Source: Paracoccaceae bacterium (GTDB lineage: Bacteria; Pseudomonadota; Alphaproteobacteria; Rhodobacterales; Rhodobacteraceae). From it: a DNA stretch of 34,482 nucleotides. Every line of letters starts with the position of its first letter. The stretch's first letter is position 1. The stretch spans positions 1-34,482 of the forward strand of contig JALQTL010000371.1 in assembly GCA_023260935.1 (NCBI GenBank), read 5' to 3'. The notes beneath the pieces are model-generated. The model saw only the letters and a list, made by a program, of their open reading frames with translations. It made no database searches and was not told the DNA's origin. Below, piece by piece: positions 1 through 9,402 of this stretch. The position numbers and the translations under genes are program-made.

Positions 1-1413
1 AGCCATGTCCGGTTCGATCCGGCGCGCGATGCGCACCATCGCCGCGCAGGCGGTGTCGATATCGGGGAAATGCCCGGCCCCAACGGCAGCAAGGATGGCA
101 GAGCCAAGCGCCGGCGCCTCGGTCTCTTCCGTCAGTTCAAGCGGCAGGCCCAATGTATCGGCATGAACCTGCATCCAGAAAGGCGACCGCGTGGCCCCGC
201 CGGCCACCACGATGCGCCGGGCCGTAAAGGCCTGTCCGAAGGCATCGACAATGGCACGGGTGCCAAAGCAGATGGATTCCACCAATGCCCGATAGACATG
301 GGCCGGCGTGTGCTTCAGCGACAGGCCGGTGATTGCACCGCGCGCAAGGGCATCTGTATGCGGGGTCCGGTTGCCCTGGAAATGGTCCACCGCCAGCAGA
401 CCTTCGGCCCCCGGGGGAAGTGCCGCCGCCTGAGCGTTCAGCGTATCGAAATCCATATGTTCGGCAAAGTTGCGCTTGAACCACGCAATGACCGACCCGG
501 TCGAGGTTTGCCCGCCTTCGATGATCGGGCGGCCGGGATAGACGCAATCCATATAGGTGCCCCAGACGCCCGGCGCATGAACGGACCGCGCGGCCACGCC
601 CAGTTGCAGATGCGAAGATCCGGTAATCAGGGCAAGGTCGCCCGGCTGCGTGACGCCAAGGCCGATCATCCCGATGAAAGCATCGGCACCGCCCTGCACC
701 ACTGGCAGACCCGCCCGCAGGCCAAGGTGGTGCGCGGCCTTGTCCGTCAGCGGGCCGATCACCTGACCGGGGGCCACCACCTCGGCCGGCCAGCGATGCT
801 TCAGGTCGGAAAGCCCCAGACGTTCCAGCAGCGACAGCGGCCAGCCGCCATGTTCGGTCTGATAATGCCAGCGCATCGTGATGTTGTTCAGGCTGGCCAC
901 CCAGCGGCCTGTCAGTCGCAAGGTCAGGAAATCCTGATACTCGCCCACCATGGCGGCCCGCGCCCAAAGCTCGGGCTGGTGGCGCTTGATCCACAATGCC
1001 TTGGGGATCATCCATTCCGGGCTGACCGGGCCGGACCCGGCCCCGTTCAGCCGCAGCGCCGGGTTGCCGGAAGCCGCCACTTCGGCCGCTTCGGCATGAG
1101 AGCGGACATCCATCCAGAGCAGGCAAGGCCGCAGCGGACGGCCTTCGGCATCCAGCGCGACAACCGTGCATGATGTCGTATCGCAGGCCAGCGCACTGAC
1201 CTGATCGGGGGTGATGCCTGCCGCCGCCACTGCCTCGCGCACCGCAACACCGGCGGCGTGCCACCAGTCATCGGGGTTCTGTTCGGCCTGACCGGGTTCA
1301 GGGAAGCTGGTTGCATAGGGCCCTTTGCCCACGCCGCGCGACCGCCCCGACAGATCAAACACATGCGCCCGCAGCGACTCTGTCCCGCCATCGATGCCGA
1401 TCACATAGGTCAT
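1..1413 (-). CDS. FGGY-family carbohydrate kinase, partial (C-terminus runs off the left edge)
   Basis: Reverse-strand reading from ATG at 1413 gives MTYVIGIDGGTESLRAHVFDLSGR..., with ...ACDTTSCTVVALD..., ...GSSHLQLGV..., ...GGATRSPFWMQVHADTLGLPLELTEETEAPALGSAILAA..., typical FGGY/ribulokinase-like. Open to position 1, so absent from the ORF track. Confidence 0.9.
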   Translation of the reverse strand, partial: MTYVIGIDGGTESLRAHVFDLSGRSRGVGKGPYATSFPEPGQAEQNPDDWWHAAGVAVREAVAAAGITPDQVSALACDTTSCTVVALDAEGRPLRPCLLWMDVRSHAEAAEVAASGNPALRLNGAGSGPVSPEWMIPKALWIKRHQPELWARAAMVGEYQDFLTLRLTGRWVASLNNITMRWHYQTEHGGWPLSLLERLGLSDLKHRWPAEVVAPGQVIGPLTDKAAHHLGLRAGLPVVQGGADAFIGMIGLGVTQPGDLALITGSSHLQLGVAARSVHAPGVWGTYMDCVYPGRPIIEGGQTSTGSVIAWFKRNFAEHMDFDTLNAQAAALPPGAEGLLAVDHFQGNRTPHTDALARGAITGLSLKHTPAHVYRALVESICFGTRAIVDAFGQAFTARRIVVAGGATRSPFWMQVHADTLGLPLELTEETEAPALGSAILAAVGAGHFPDIDTACAAMVRIARRIEPDMA

Positions 1414-1460
1414 GGTTCGAGCCCCGGCTTTTCTGCGCCTGCGATGCTGCACATGCACTG

Positions 1461-1479
1461 TTGTGCAAGGTCTGCACAA
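1461..1479. promoter_or_regulatory. Candidate operator: perfect inverted repeat TTGTGCA-AGGTC-TGCACAA
   Basis: 7-bp arms with 5-nt spacer in the kinase/regulator divergent intergenic region; a further TGCACA lies at 1448-1453. Confidence 0.6.
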
Positions 1480-1543
1480 ATGTTGATATGCGTTGACGAA
1501 AGGCTACGTCAAGTGGCTAGATGGCGTCAGACAAGGGGTGGGC

Positions 1544-2497
1544 ATGTCTGGCAATCCGAGAGACAGAGACGATCTGATTCAGGCAACTTGGCTCTATCAC
1601 GTCGGCCAGATGAGCCAGGAGGATGTCAGTCGCCGCATGGGTCTTTCGCGCTTCAAGGTCTTGCGATTGCTGCAAGAGGCGCGCGATCTGGGGCTTGTTC
1701 GGGTCAGCATCGAAATTGGCACCTCGGCCACACTGGCGCTTGCCGACAGGCTTGCCGCGCGCTTCTCGCTGGAGAATGTGCTGGTCGCCCCCGAAACGGG
1801 CGGTGACGATGCCGCCGCGCGCCGGGCAGTGGGGCAGATGGCAGCGGGCTGGCTGGCACGCATCGGACGCGAGGGCGAGGTGACCATCGGCGTGGGCTGG
1901 GGCCGGACCATGGCAGCCATGGCCGACGCGCTGGCGGGCCTGCGCAATCCGGGGCTGTGCTTTGTATCGCTGATGGGATCGATGACCCATGCCACGGCAA
2001 CCTCGCCTTTCGATGTCTGCCTGCGGCTTGCGGCGCTGACCGGGGGGCGCGCGGTCTTTCTGCCTGCGCCGTTTCTGGCCGATACGCCCGCCGATGCAGA
2101 GCAGATCCGCGCACAGCGTATGGTGCGAGAGGCGCTTTGCGTGGCCAAGGCGGCCGATCACATGGTGATCTCGGTCGGGGAATGCACGCCCGAGGCACTT
2201 TTGCAATCCACCGGGGTGCTGACACCCGATGAGGTGGCAGAACTTGCCGCAGCGGGCACCGTCGCCGATACGACCGGCAAGTTCTTTACCCCCGGGGGCG
2301 GTCTGGCTGACACAGACCTGAATGCCCGCGCGCCCTCTATCGGGCTGGACGACATGCACCGCTCTCGGGTGACGCTTCTGGCGGCCGGTCAGGGCAAGGT
2401 CCGCGCAACGCGGGCGGTTCTGGCAGCGGGTTTCGTGAACAGGTTGATCGTGGACGAGGCGCTGGCCTGCGCCCTGCTGGAGGAGAGCGGCACATGA
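1544..2497 (+). CDS. SorC-family sugar-binding transcriptional regulator
   Basis: MSGNPRDRDDLIQATWLYHVGQMSQEDVSRRMGLSRFKVLRLLQEARDLGLVRVSI: N-terminal HTH, then sugar-binding domain (GVGWGRTMAAMADAL...). ATG at 1544 after AAGGGGTGG is preferred over TTG at 1493. Confidence 0.88.
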   Translation: MSGNPRDRDDLIQATWLYHVGQMSQEDVSRRMGLSRFKVLRLLQEARDLGLVRVSIEIGTSATLALADRLAARFSLENVLVAPETGGDDAAARRAVGQMAAGWLARIGREGEVTIGVGWGRTMAAMADALAGLRNPGLCFVSLMGSMTHATATSPFDVCLRLAALTGGRAVFLPAPFLADTPADAEQIRAQRMVREALCVAKAADHMVISVGECTPEALLQSTGVLTPDEVAELAAAGTVADTTGKFFTPGGGLADTDLNARAPSIGLDDMHRSRVTLLAAGQGKVRATRAVLAAGFVNRLIVDEALACALLEESGT

Positions 2498-3342
2498 AGG
2501 GATTTGGGGTCCACACCTCGATGTGGACGATGGCATGGGATCATGCCGGGTCGGAAAGGGCGGTTGCGGCATGCAAGGCTTTGGGGTTCGATTTCATCGA
2601 AATCGCACTTCTGTCGCCGGAAAAGGTGGATACCGCTCACTCTCGCCGCCTGCTGGAGCGCGAGGGGATGACCGCCGTATGCTCGCTTGGGCTGCCCGAG
2701 GGCAAGCGGGCATCGACCGAGCCCGAGGCGGCAAAGGGGTTCCTGCGTCATGCTCTGGATCAATGCGCCGCAATCGGGGCGCAGGCGCTGACCGGGGTGA
2801 CCTATGGCGGCATCGGAGAGCGCACAGGACAGCCCCCGACGGAGGCCGAATACGACGCCGTGGCCCGGGTTCTGGCCGATGCAGCAGCCCATGCGCGCAA
2901 GCTTGGCATTGCCTTCGGGATCGAGCCCGTGAACCGCTACGAAAACCACCTTCTGAACACCGGCTGGCAGGCGGTGCAGATGATCGAAAAGGTGGGGTCG
3001 GACAACATCTTCATCCACCTCGACACCTATCACATGAACATCGAAGAGCGTGGCATGGCGCTTGGCATCCTCGATGCCGGGCCGCATCTGCGTTACATCC
3101 ACCTGTCGGAAAGCGATCGTGGCACCCCCGGTGAGGGCAATGTGCGCTGGGACGAGGTTTTTGGCGCGCTCAGGGCGGTCGGGTTTTCCGGGGGGCTTGC
3201 GATGGAAAGCTTCATCGACATGCCGCCCGAGGTGGCATGGGGCCTTGCCGTCTGGCGGCCGGTGGCGACAAGCCGGGATGTGGTGCTGGACCGTGGCCTG
3301 CCGTTCCTGCGCAACAAGGCCGCCCAATACGGGCTGGTCTAA
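2494..3342 (+). CDS. Sugar phosphate isomerase/epimerase, D-tagatose/D-psicose 3-epimerase-like TIM barrel
   Basis: Motifs GIEPVNRYENHLLNT, HLDTYHMNIEE, IHLSESDRGTPGEGNVRWDE, AMESFI typical of the family; ATGA overlap with the upstream regulator. Confidence 0.88.
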   Translation: MKGFGVHTSMWTMAWDHAGSERAVAACKALGFDFIEIALLSPEKVDTAHSRRLLEREGMTAVCSLGLPEGKRASTEPEAAKGFLRHALDQCAAIGAQALTGVTYGGIGERTGQPPTEAEYDAVARVLADAAAHARKLGIAFGIEPVNRYENHLLNTGWQAVQMIEKVGSDNIFIHLDTYHMNIEERGMALGILDAGPHLRYIHLSESDRGTPGEGNVRWDEVFGALRAVGFSGGLAMESFIDMPPEVAWGLAVWRPVATSRDVVLDRGLPFLRNKAAQYGLV

Positions 3343-3464
3343 GACTGGCACGAAGACTGGCCCGAACAGCCTCTTATGGGCAACTTGCCTTGCGGGCCGG
3401 TTCAAACCGGCGCCCGTCACGCAGACCTTTCACCCCGCGCCAATGGCCGGACGGTTGGCATTGG

Positions 3465-4139
3465 TCATGCTTTGCCACGGCAGACGCCGTGCAGGAAGAT
3501 GTGGATGGCCCGGTCGCGCCGAATGTTTTGCTCTTCAGGGCTGCGCGGTATGCGATCCGGGTCCAGCAAACCCGGAATGGCGTTGCCGACCACCATGTCG
3601 ACCAGCAGTTCCGCCGCGGCAGCGATTTCGTCGGCGGAAAGTGCGACTTCGCCGGTTTCGACGGCACGGGCAAGCTCATCTCGAACCAGCCCTGCGGCGT
3701 GGGCGGGGCCACTGCGGCTCAGGCTGCGGCTCAGTTCCGGATAGGAACGCGCTTCGGCAATGACGGTGCGAAGCATCTCGATCACCACCTCGGGCTTTTC
3801 GCGATGGGGGTTGAAGGTCAACAGGATACGCAGCCTTTCCTCAAGCGGCGCATCACGTTCTTCAAGGCGCAGCGGCCGGAACAGCGCCTTGCTCATCCGG
3901 GCAAGCCCTGCGCCAAGCAATTCCTCGCGGCTGCGATACAAGGAATAAAGCGTGCGCTTGGACATGTTGGCCCGGCGTGCGATATCGGCCATGGTCACAT
4001 CTTCCGGTGCCCGTTCGGAAAGCAGTTCTATCGCACAGTCCAGAACCAGCGTTTCACGCTTTTGCGGGCACATCTGAACCGGGCGCCCGCGCTTGCGGGC
4101 ATCCCTGACGTCTTTTTCCGCGGGCAACTTTTCAGTCAT
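3465..4139 (-). CDS. TetR/AcrR-family transcriptional regulator
   Basis: MTEKLPAEKDVRDARKRGRPVQMCPQKRETLVLDCAIELLSERAPEDVTMADIARRANMSKRTLYSLYRSREELL: TetR HTH. Start at 4139 preferred over 4247; divergent from the RND operon. Confidence 0.87.
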   Translation of the reverse strand: MTEKLPAEKDVRDARKRGRPVQMCPQKRETLVLDCAIELLSERAPEDVTMADIARRANMSKRTLYSLYRSREELLGAGLARMSKALFRPLRLEERDAPLEERLRILLTFNPHREKPEVVIEMLRTVIAEARSYPELSRSLSRSGPAHAAGLVRDELARAVETGEVALSADEIAAAAELLVDMVVGNAIPGLLDPDRIPRSPEEQNIRRDRAIHIFLHGVCRGKA

Positions 4140-4197
4140 TGGCGCGATCCTTGACGCTTTCTGGAAAAAACTTGCACCGGCAGTGTGGCGGCGCTTT

Positions 4198-4213
4198 ACA
4201 AAACCGTATAGTT
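4198..4213. promoter_or_regulatory. Candidate TetR operator (imperfect palindrome ACAAAACCGTATAGTT)
   Basis: AAC..TA..GTT dyad in the AT-rich part of the TetR/RND divergent intergenic region. Confidence 0.3.
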
Positions 4214-4276
4214 CCCTATTTGCCTGCATAAAAGATTCAGATTGCACTCACCGAATTTCCACGGGAGCAAACCGCC

Positions 4277-5425
4277 ATGCCGACATTTCTTCATTCCGCC
4301 CGAATGCTGCTGGTGCTGGGTCTTTTCGCCAGCGCAACAGCGGGGCATGCGCAGCAAGCCGGCGGCGAGCGCCCGGCGATGCCGGTGACGGTGGTGACGG
4401 TCGAGGCCAGTGACGTGCTGCTCACCTCGACCCTGCCGGGGCGTGTCGCTGCCTCACGGGTGGCCGAAGTGCGGCCCCAGGTCAGCGGCATTGTTCTTGA
4501 GCGCCTGTTCGAAGAGGGCAAGCCCGTCGAAATCGACGATCCGCTGTATCGCATCGATGCAGCCAGCTATGAGGCAGCCAAAGCCGCGGCCGAGGCCAAT
4601 CTGGCGCAAGCGCAGGCGCAGTTCCGCGCGGCCCAGCGCGAAGAAGCCAGGCAGCTGGAGTTGAGCCAGCGTGCCGTGACCAGCCAGCAGGCGCTGGATC
4701 AGGCCATCTCGGCCCGGGACGTTGCCGAAGCCGCCGTCAAGGTGGCCGAGGCACGGGTGCTGTCGGCCAATATCGATCTTGAGCGCACCACGATCAGGGC
4801 CCCGATCGCCGGGATCGTCGGGCTAAGTCAGGCCACACAGGGCGCATTGGTCACCGCTGGTCAGGCGGCTGCGCTGACCGTGATCCGCAAGCTTGACCCC
4901 GTTTATGTGGATGTGACGCAATCTGCGGCCGAAATTCTTGAATGGCGCCGGTCCGGCCAAGAGGTGCCCGAAGCAGAAGGCGCGCGTGTCACGCTGCGGC
5001 TGGCGGATGATGCCACCTATGAACATCAGGGGGTTCTTTCCGCCGCAGAGCCCTATGTAAACGAACAAACGGGTGTCATTGTCCTTCGGCTGGAATTTCC
5101 CAACCCGGAACAGTTCCTGCTGCCGGGCATGTATGTGCAGGTGGAAGTCCCGCAGGCGGTGGTGAAGAACGCGATCCTGACCCCGCAGGAAGCGGTCACG
5201 CGGGACCGCCGGGGCCGTCCGATTGCCATGGTGGTGAATGCCCAGAATCAGGTGGAAACGCGCGAACTGACGGTTGAGCGCGACCATGGCAATCAATGGG
5301 TCGTGACCGACGGGCTTGCCTCTGGCGACCGTGTGATTGTCGAGGGTCTTCAGAAAGTGGCACCGGGCATGACCGTCGTGCCGGAAGAACGGCAGGCCAC
5401 GGCAACCGCCGCGACCGGCAACTGA
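4277..5425 (+). CDS. RND efflux pump periplasmic adaptor subunit (AcrA/MexA-like)
   Basis: Signal peptide, then TLPGRVAASRVAEVRPQVSGIVLERLFEEGKPV..., ERTTIRAPIAGIVG, LLPGMYVQVEVPQ. Confidence 0.93.
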   Translation: MPTFLHSARMLLVLGLFASATAGHAQQAGGERPAMPVTVVTVEASDVLLTSTLPGRVAASRVAEVRPQVSGIVLERLFEEGKPVEIDDPLYRIDAASYEAAKAAAEANLAQAQAQFRAAQREEARQLELSQRAVTSQQALDQAISARDVAEAAVKVAEARVLSANIDLERTTIRAPIAGIVGLSQATQGALVTAGQAAALTVIRKLDPVYVDVTQSAAEILEWRRSGQEVPEAEGARVTLRLADDATYEHQGVLSAAEPYVNEQTGVIVLRLEFPNPEQFLLPGMYVQVEVPQAVVKNAILTPQEAVTRDRRGRPIAMVVNAQNQVETRELTVERDHGNQWVVTDGLASGDRVIVEGLQKVAPGMTVVPEERQATATAATGN

Positions 5426-5447
5426 TCCTCAACACTGGGAGCCCCCG

Positions 5448-8400
5448 ATGGCACGCTTTTTCATCGACCGGCCCGTGTTCGCATGGGTGATCTCGATCCT
5501 GATCATGGGGATCGGCCTGCTGTCGATCTTTACGCTGCCCATCGCGCAGTATCCGCAGATCGCCCCGCCCTCCGTGCGGATCAGCGCCCAGTATCCCGGG
5601 GCTTCGGCCGAAACCGTAGCCAATACCGTCACCCAGATCATCGAACAGCAGATGACCGGGCTGGACGGGATGCGCTATATGGCTTCGTCCTCTACATCGG
5701 CCGGCACAAGCAGCATTACCCTGACCTTTGAGGCGGGCGTGGACCCAGATGTGGCGCAGGTTCAGGTCCAAAACAAGCTGGCGCAGGCAACGCCCCTGCT
5801 GCCCGAGGCGGTTCAGCGGCTGGGCGTGCGCGTGCAAAAAGCTTCGGCGTCCTTCTTCATGGTGATCGCGCTTATCTCGGAGGACGGGCGGCTGGATCAG
5901 GCAGACCTGTCGGATTACCTGAATACGAACATGGTCGACGAATTCAGCCGGATCGAAGGCGTTGGCGGCGCTCAGGTTTTCGGCGCGCAATATGCCATGC
6001 GGATCTGGCTTGACCCCAACAAGCTGGCCGCGTTCGAAATGACCCCCGCGGATGTGGTCAGCGCCGTCTCGGCGCAGAATGCGCAGATTTCGGCCGGGGC
6101 CTTCGGCAGCCTTCCCGCGCCCGAGGGCCAGCAGTTGAACGCAACGATCACCGCGCAATCGCTGCTGTCCACGCCCGAAGATTTCCGCAACATCGTCCTG
6201 CGCGCGGAAACCGATGGCGGGCTGGTGCTATTGCAGGATGTTGCGCGGGTCGAAATCGGCGCAGAGAACTATGCCACCATCGCGCGATACAACGGCCAGC
6301 CGTCTTCGGGGATGGCGCTGAACCTTGCGTCGGGCGCCAACGCGCTGGACACCGCCGAACGCGTCAAGGAACGCATTGCCGAATACTCTCAGTTCTTCCC
6401 CGCGGGCGTCAGCTACGTCATCCCCTATGATACGACGCCATTTATCGAGATTTCGATCAATGAGGTGCAGAAAACCCTGTTCGAGGCGATTGGTCTGGTC
6501 TTCATCGTGATGCTTTTGTTCCTGCAAAACATCCGCGCCACGCTGATCCCCACGCTGGCCGTGCCGGTCGTCATCCTTGGCACCTTTGCCATCCTTTCCC
6601 TTGCCGGGTTCACGATCAACACGCTGACCATGCTGGCCATGGTGCTGGCCATCGGCCTTCTGGTCGACGACGCCATCGTCGTGGTCGAAAACGTCGAACG
6701 GATCATGGAGGAAGAGGGCCTTTCCCCGCGCGAAGCGACGCGCAAGTCGATGGGCCAGATCACAGGCGCGCTGATCGGCATCGCGCTTGTTCTTTCGGCG
6801 GTCTTCGTGCCGATGGCCTTCTTCGGCGGGTCCACGGGGGTGATCTACCGCCAATTCTCGATCACCATCGTCTCGGCCATGGGATTGTCGGTGTTGGTGG
6901 CGCTGACGCTGACGCCGGCGTTATGCGCCACGATCCTGCGACCCAAGGACGCCCATGGCGCGCGACGCGGGCCGTTGGGCTGGTTCAACGCCGGGTTCGA
7001 CCGGCTGACAGGCGGCTATGCGGGAACGGTGGGCTACCTGATCCGGCGGCCGCTGCGCGTGCTGGTGATCTATGGGGTCATGGGCTACGGCATGGTCTAC
7101 CTTTTCGACAAGACACCCACCGGCTTTCTGCCGGCCGAGGACCAGGGCATCCTGCTGACGCTGATCCAGGGCCCCACCGGTGCCACCGTCGAGCGCACGC
7201 AAGAGGTGCTGAGGCAGGTCGAAACCCATTTCAACACCGCCGAGTCCGAAAATGTGGAATCCATCTTTGGCGTGGTGGGTTTCAGCTTTGCAGGTCAGGG
7301 GCAGAACATGGGCCTTGCCTTTGCCCGCCTGAAGAACTGGGACGAACGCCCCGCACCCGGGCAATCGGTGCAGGCTGTCGCCGGCCGGGCATTCCCCGCC
7401 TTCATGGGCATCCGCGATGCGCAGGTCTTTCCCATCGTGCCGCCTTCGGTGATCGAACTGGGCAACGTTTCGGGCTTCGACTTCTATCTTCAGGCGCAGG
7501 GCGGGCAGACGCATGAACAGCTTCTGAACGCACGGAACCAGTTGCTTGGCCTCGCGGCCGAAAGCCCGTTGATCGCCTCAGCCCGGCCCTCGGGGCTTGA
7601 GGACGCGGCGCAGTTCAGGCTGAACATCGACTGGCGCGCAGCCGGCGCCCTGGGCGTGACCCCGGCCTCTGTGGGCACCATGCTGAACATCGCATGGGCC
7701 GGAACCTATGTGAACGATTTCAACGATAACGGGCGGATCAAGCGCGTTTATGTGCAGGGCGAACCCGATAGCCGGGCAAACCCGTCCGATCTGCAAAAAT
7801 GGCGCGTGCGCAACGCCGGGGGCGAGCTTGTGCCCTTTGCCAACTTTACCAGCGAAAGCTGGGAATACGGCCCGCAAAGCCTGACACGGTATAATGGCGT
7901 GCCATCAATGCAGATTCAGGGATCGCCGGCGCCGGGTGTTTCCACCGGTGAGGCGATTGCCGAAATGGAGCGGCTGGTTCAGCAACTACCCCCCGGCTAC
8001 AGCGTCGCATGGACCGGCCTTTCGCTTGAAGAGCAGGAATCCGGCGGTTCGGCGCCGTTGCTGTATGCGCTGTCGCTGGCAGCCATCTTCCTTTGCCTTG
8101 CGGCACTTTATGAAAGCTGGGCCATTCCATTCTCGGTCATGCTTGTCATGCCGATCGGCGTGCTTGGCACGATGGCCGCGGCATATTTGTTCGGGTTCGA
8201 AAACGGGGTCTTCTTCCAGGTGGGCCTGCTGACGGTGATTGGCCTCACCGGCAAGAACGCGATCCTGATCGTCGAATTCGCGCGAGAACGTTTCGAAGCG
8301 GGCGAGGATCTATTCTCGGCCGTCAATGAGGCAGCACGCCAGCGTTTCCGGCCCATCATCATGACCTCGCTCGCCTTTTCGCTGGGCGTGGTTCCGCTTG

Positions 8401-8591
8401 TGCTGTCAACCGGCGCGGGCGCGGGCGGGCGGACAGCCGTAGGCTATGCGGTTCTGGGCGGGACGATCACGGGCACCGTGCTTGGCGTATTGTTCGTGCC
8501 GCTTTTCTTCGTGCTTGTCGCAAAGGTGTTCAACCGCAAGCGCGTGCTGGCCAATGCCGGCGCCCCTGCGGCACAGTCAAAATCTGTGTGA
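5448..8591 (+). CDS. RND efflux permease, HAE1 family (AcrB/MexB-like)
   Basis: 1047 aa; MARFFIDRPVFAWVISILIMGIGLLSI..., GLLVDDAIVVVENVERIMEEEG, GLTGKNAILIVEFARERFEAG. Confidence 0.95.
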   Translation: MARFFIDRPVFAWVISILIMGIGLLSIFTLPIAQYPQIAPPSVRISAQYPGASAETVANTVTQIIEQQMTGLDGMRYMASSSTSAGTSSITLTFEAGVDPDVAQVQVQNKLAQATPLLPEAVQRLGVRVQKASASFFMVIALISEDGRLDQADLSDYLNTNMVDEFSRIEGVGGAQVFGAQYAMRIWLDPNKLAAFEMTPADVVSAVSAQNAQISAGAFGSLPAPEGQQLNATITAQSLLSTPEDFRNIVLRAETDGGLVLLQDVARVEIGAENYATIARYNGQPSSGMALNLASGANALDTAERVKERIAEYSQFFPAGVSYVIPYDTTPFIEISINEVQKTLFEAIGLVFIVMLLFLQNIRATLIPTLAVPVVILGTFAILSLAGFTINTLTMLAMVLAIGLLVDDAIVVVENVERIMEEEGLSPREATRKSMGQITGALIGIALVLSAVFVPMAFFGGSTGVIYRQFSITIVSAMGLSVLVALTLTPALCATILRPKDAHGARRGPLGWFNAGFDRLTGGYAGTVGYLIRRPLRVLVIYGVMGYGMVYLFDKTPTGFLPAEDQGILLTLIQGPTGATVERTQEVLRQVETHFNTAESENVESIFGVVGFSFAGQGQNMGLAFARLKNWDERPAPGQSVQAVAGRAFPAFMGIRDAQVFPIVPPSVIELGNVSGFDFYLQAQGGQTHEQLLNARNQLLGLAAESPLIASARPSGLEDAAQFRLNIDWRAAGALGVTPASVGTMLNIAWAGTYVNDFNDNGRIKRVYVQGEPDSRANPSDLQKWRVRNAGGELVPFANFTSESWEYGPQSLTRYNGVPSMQIQGSPAPGVSTGEAIAEMERLVQQLPPGYSVAWTGLSLEEQESGGSAPLLYALSLAAIFLCLAALYESWAIPFSVMLVMPIGVLGTMAAAYLFGFENGVFFQVGLLTVIGLTGKNAILIVEFARERFEAGEDLFSAVNEAARQRFRPIIMTSLAFSLGVVPLVLSTGAGAGGRTAVGYAVLGGTITGTVLGVLFVPLFFVLVAKVFNRKRVLANAGAPAAQSKSV

Positions 8592-8621
8592 GGCGACGCA
8601 GCGATCTTGCGGGCCTGTGTG

Positions 8622-8640
8622 GTTCTGGTTCATCCAGAAC
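8622..8640. repeat. Inverted repeat GTTCTGG-TTCAT-CCAGAAC (hairpin)
   Basis: Perfect 7-bp arms, 5-nt loop, just downstream of the RND permease stop. Confidence 0.6.
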
Positions 8641-8710
8641 TGCACTATGGGGGCGCGGCAGCTTTCAGCGGGATCAGCGCCCGCATGCCTCTTGCGCGAC
8701 GATCCTGTTT

Positions 8711-8733
8711 GCCCCGTGATCCCGTCACGGGGC
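8711..8733. terminator. Strong hairpin GCCCCGTGA-TCCCG-TCACGGGGC at the convergent gene junction
   Basis: Perfect 9-bp arms with 5-nt loop overlapping the stop of the reverse-strand DUF3047 gene; no clear U-tract, so the terminator role is tentative. Confidence 0.45.
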
Positions 8734-9402
8734 GCCGGAAAGGCGAAGGTCCGAGATTTCCGCCCGGATGCGCGATTGCGTATCGTCCGAGTCGGCACTG
8801 AGGGCGAGGCCGATCAACGACAAATCCCGTTGCCCGTAAATGCGTTCAAGATCGGATCGAAGGTCAACGGTTTCCGCATACTCACCGCCCCCTGCCGGTC
8901 GCAGGACTATGCTCATGCCCCGCGCGCCAAGGTACGGGCTTGGCACCCGGTCGCCCCGGGCGTGCAGCCCACCCCAGACATACATCAGCACCCTGATGTC
9001 AGGCTGCTTCAGCAGGCCCCTTATGCCAAGGTCATCCAGATTTGCCGCCACCTCTTGCGGTGCAAAGATGAAATAGAGCGACTGGTTCCTGTCATCGCCC
9101 CCCTTTTGCGACAGATCGGTCGGCGGAACCCCGTCTTCAACACGCCACGTCCAAGTAGCGCTTGATGCCGAACGCAAACTTTCGGGCACGGCACGCCAAA
9201 GCAGCGAAACGCTGTCATCAGACGTGACAGAAATCCGCGCAGGGCTCTGTTGCCAGTTGTTCCCCCCGAAAAGGTGGAATTTCTGATGGGTCCAGCCTTA
9301 AAGCGGAATAGCCTCGGCCCATGCGGTTCCGGCTGTGGCTACAGCGATCCAAAGAACCGCCGCGACAGAAACCTGACCGCTTCTCTTGAAAATTCCCGGC
9401 AT
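8725..9402 (-). pseudogene. DUF3047-type exported protein gene interrupted by one in-frame TAA (9298-9300)
   Basis: Reverse strand from ATG 9402: MPGIFKRSGQVSVAAVLWIAVATAGTAWAEAIPL*GWTHQKFHLFGGNNWQQSPARISVTSDDSVSLLWRAVPESLRSASSATWTWRVEDGVPPTDLSQKGGDDRNQSLYFIF...; signal peptide and mature domain share one frame. The track's 8725..9189 ORF starts at an internal GTG. Confidence 0.75.

Noticed and set aside
70-1264. Long ORFs 70..1173 (+) and 137..1264 (-) in the kinase region
   Set aside because: Arginine/glycine/proline-rich shadow translations; the real frame is the reverse-strand FGGY kinase from 1413, open past position 1.
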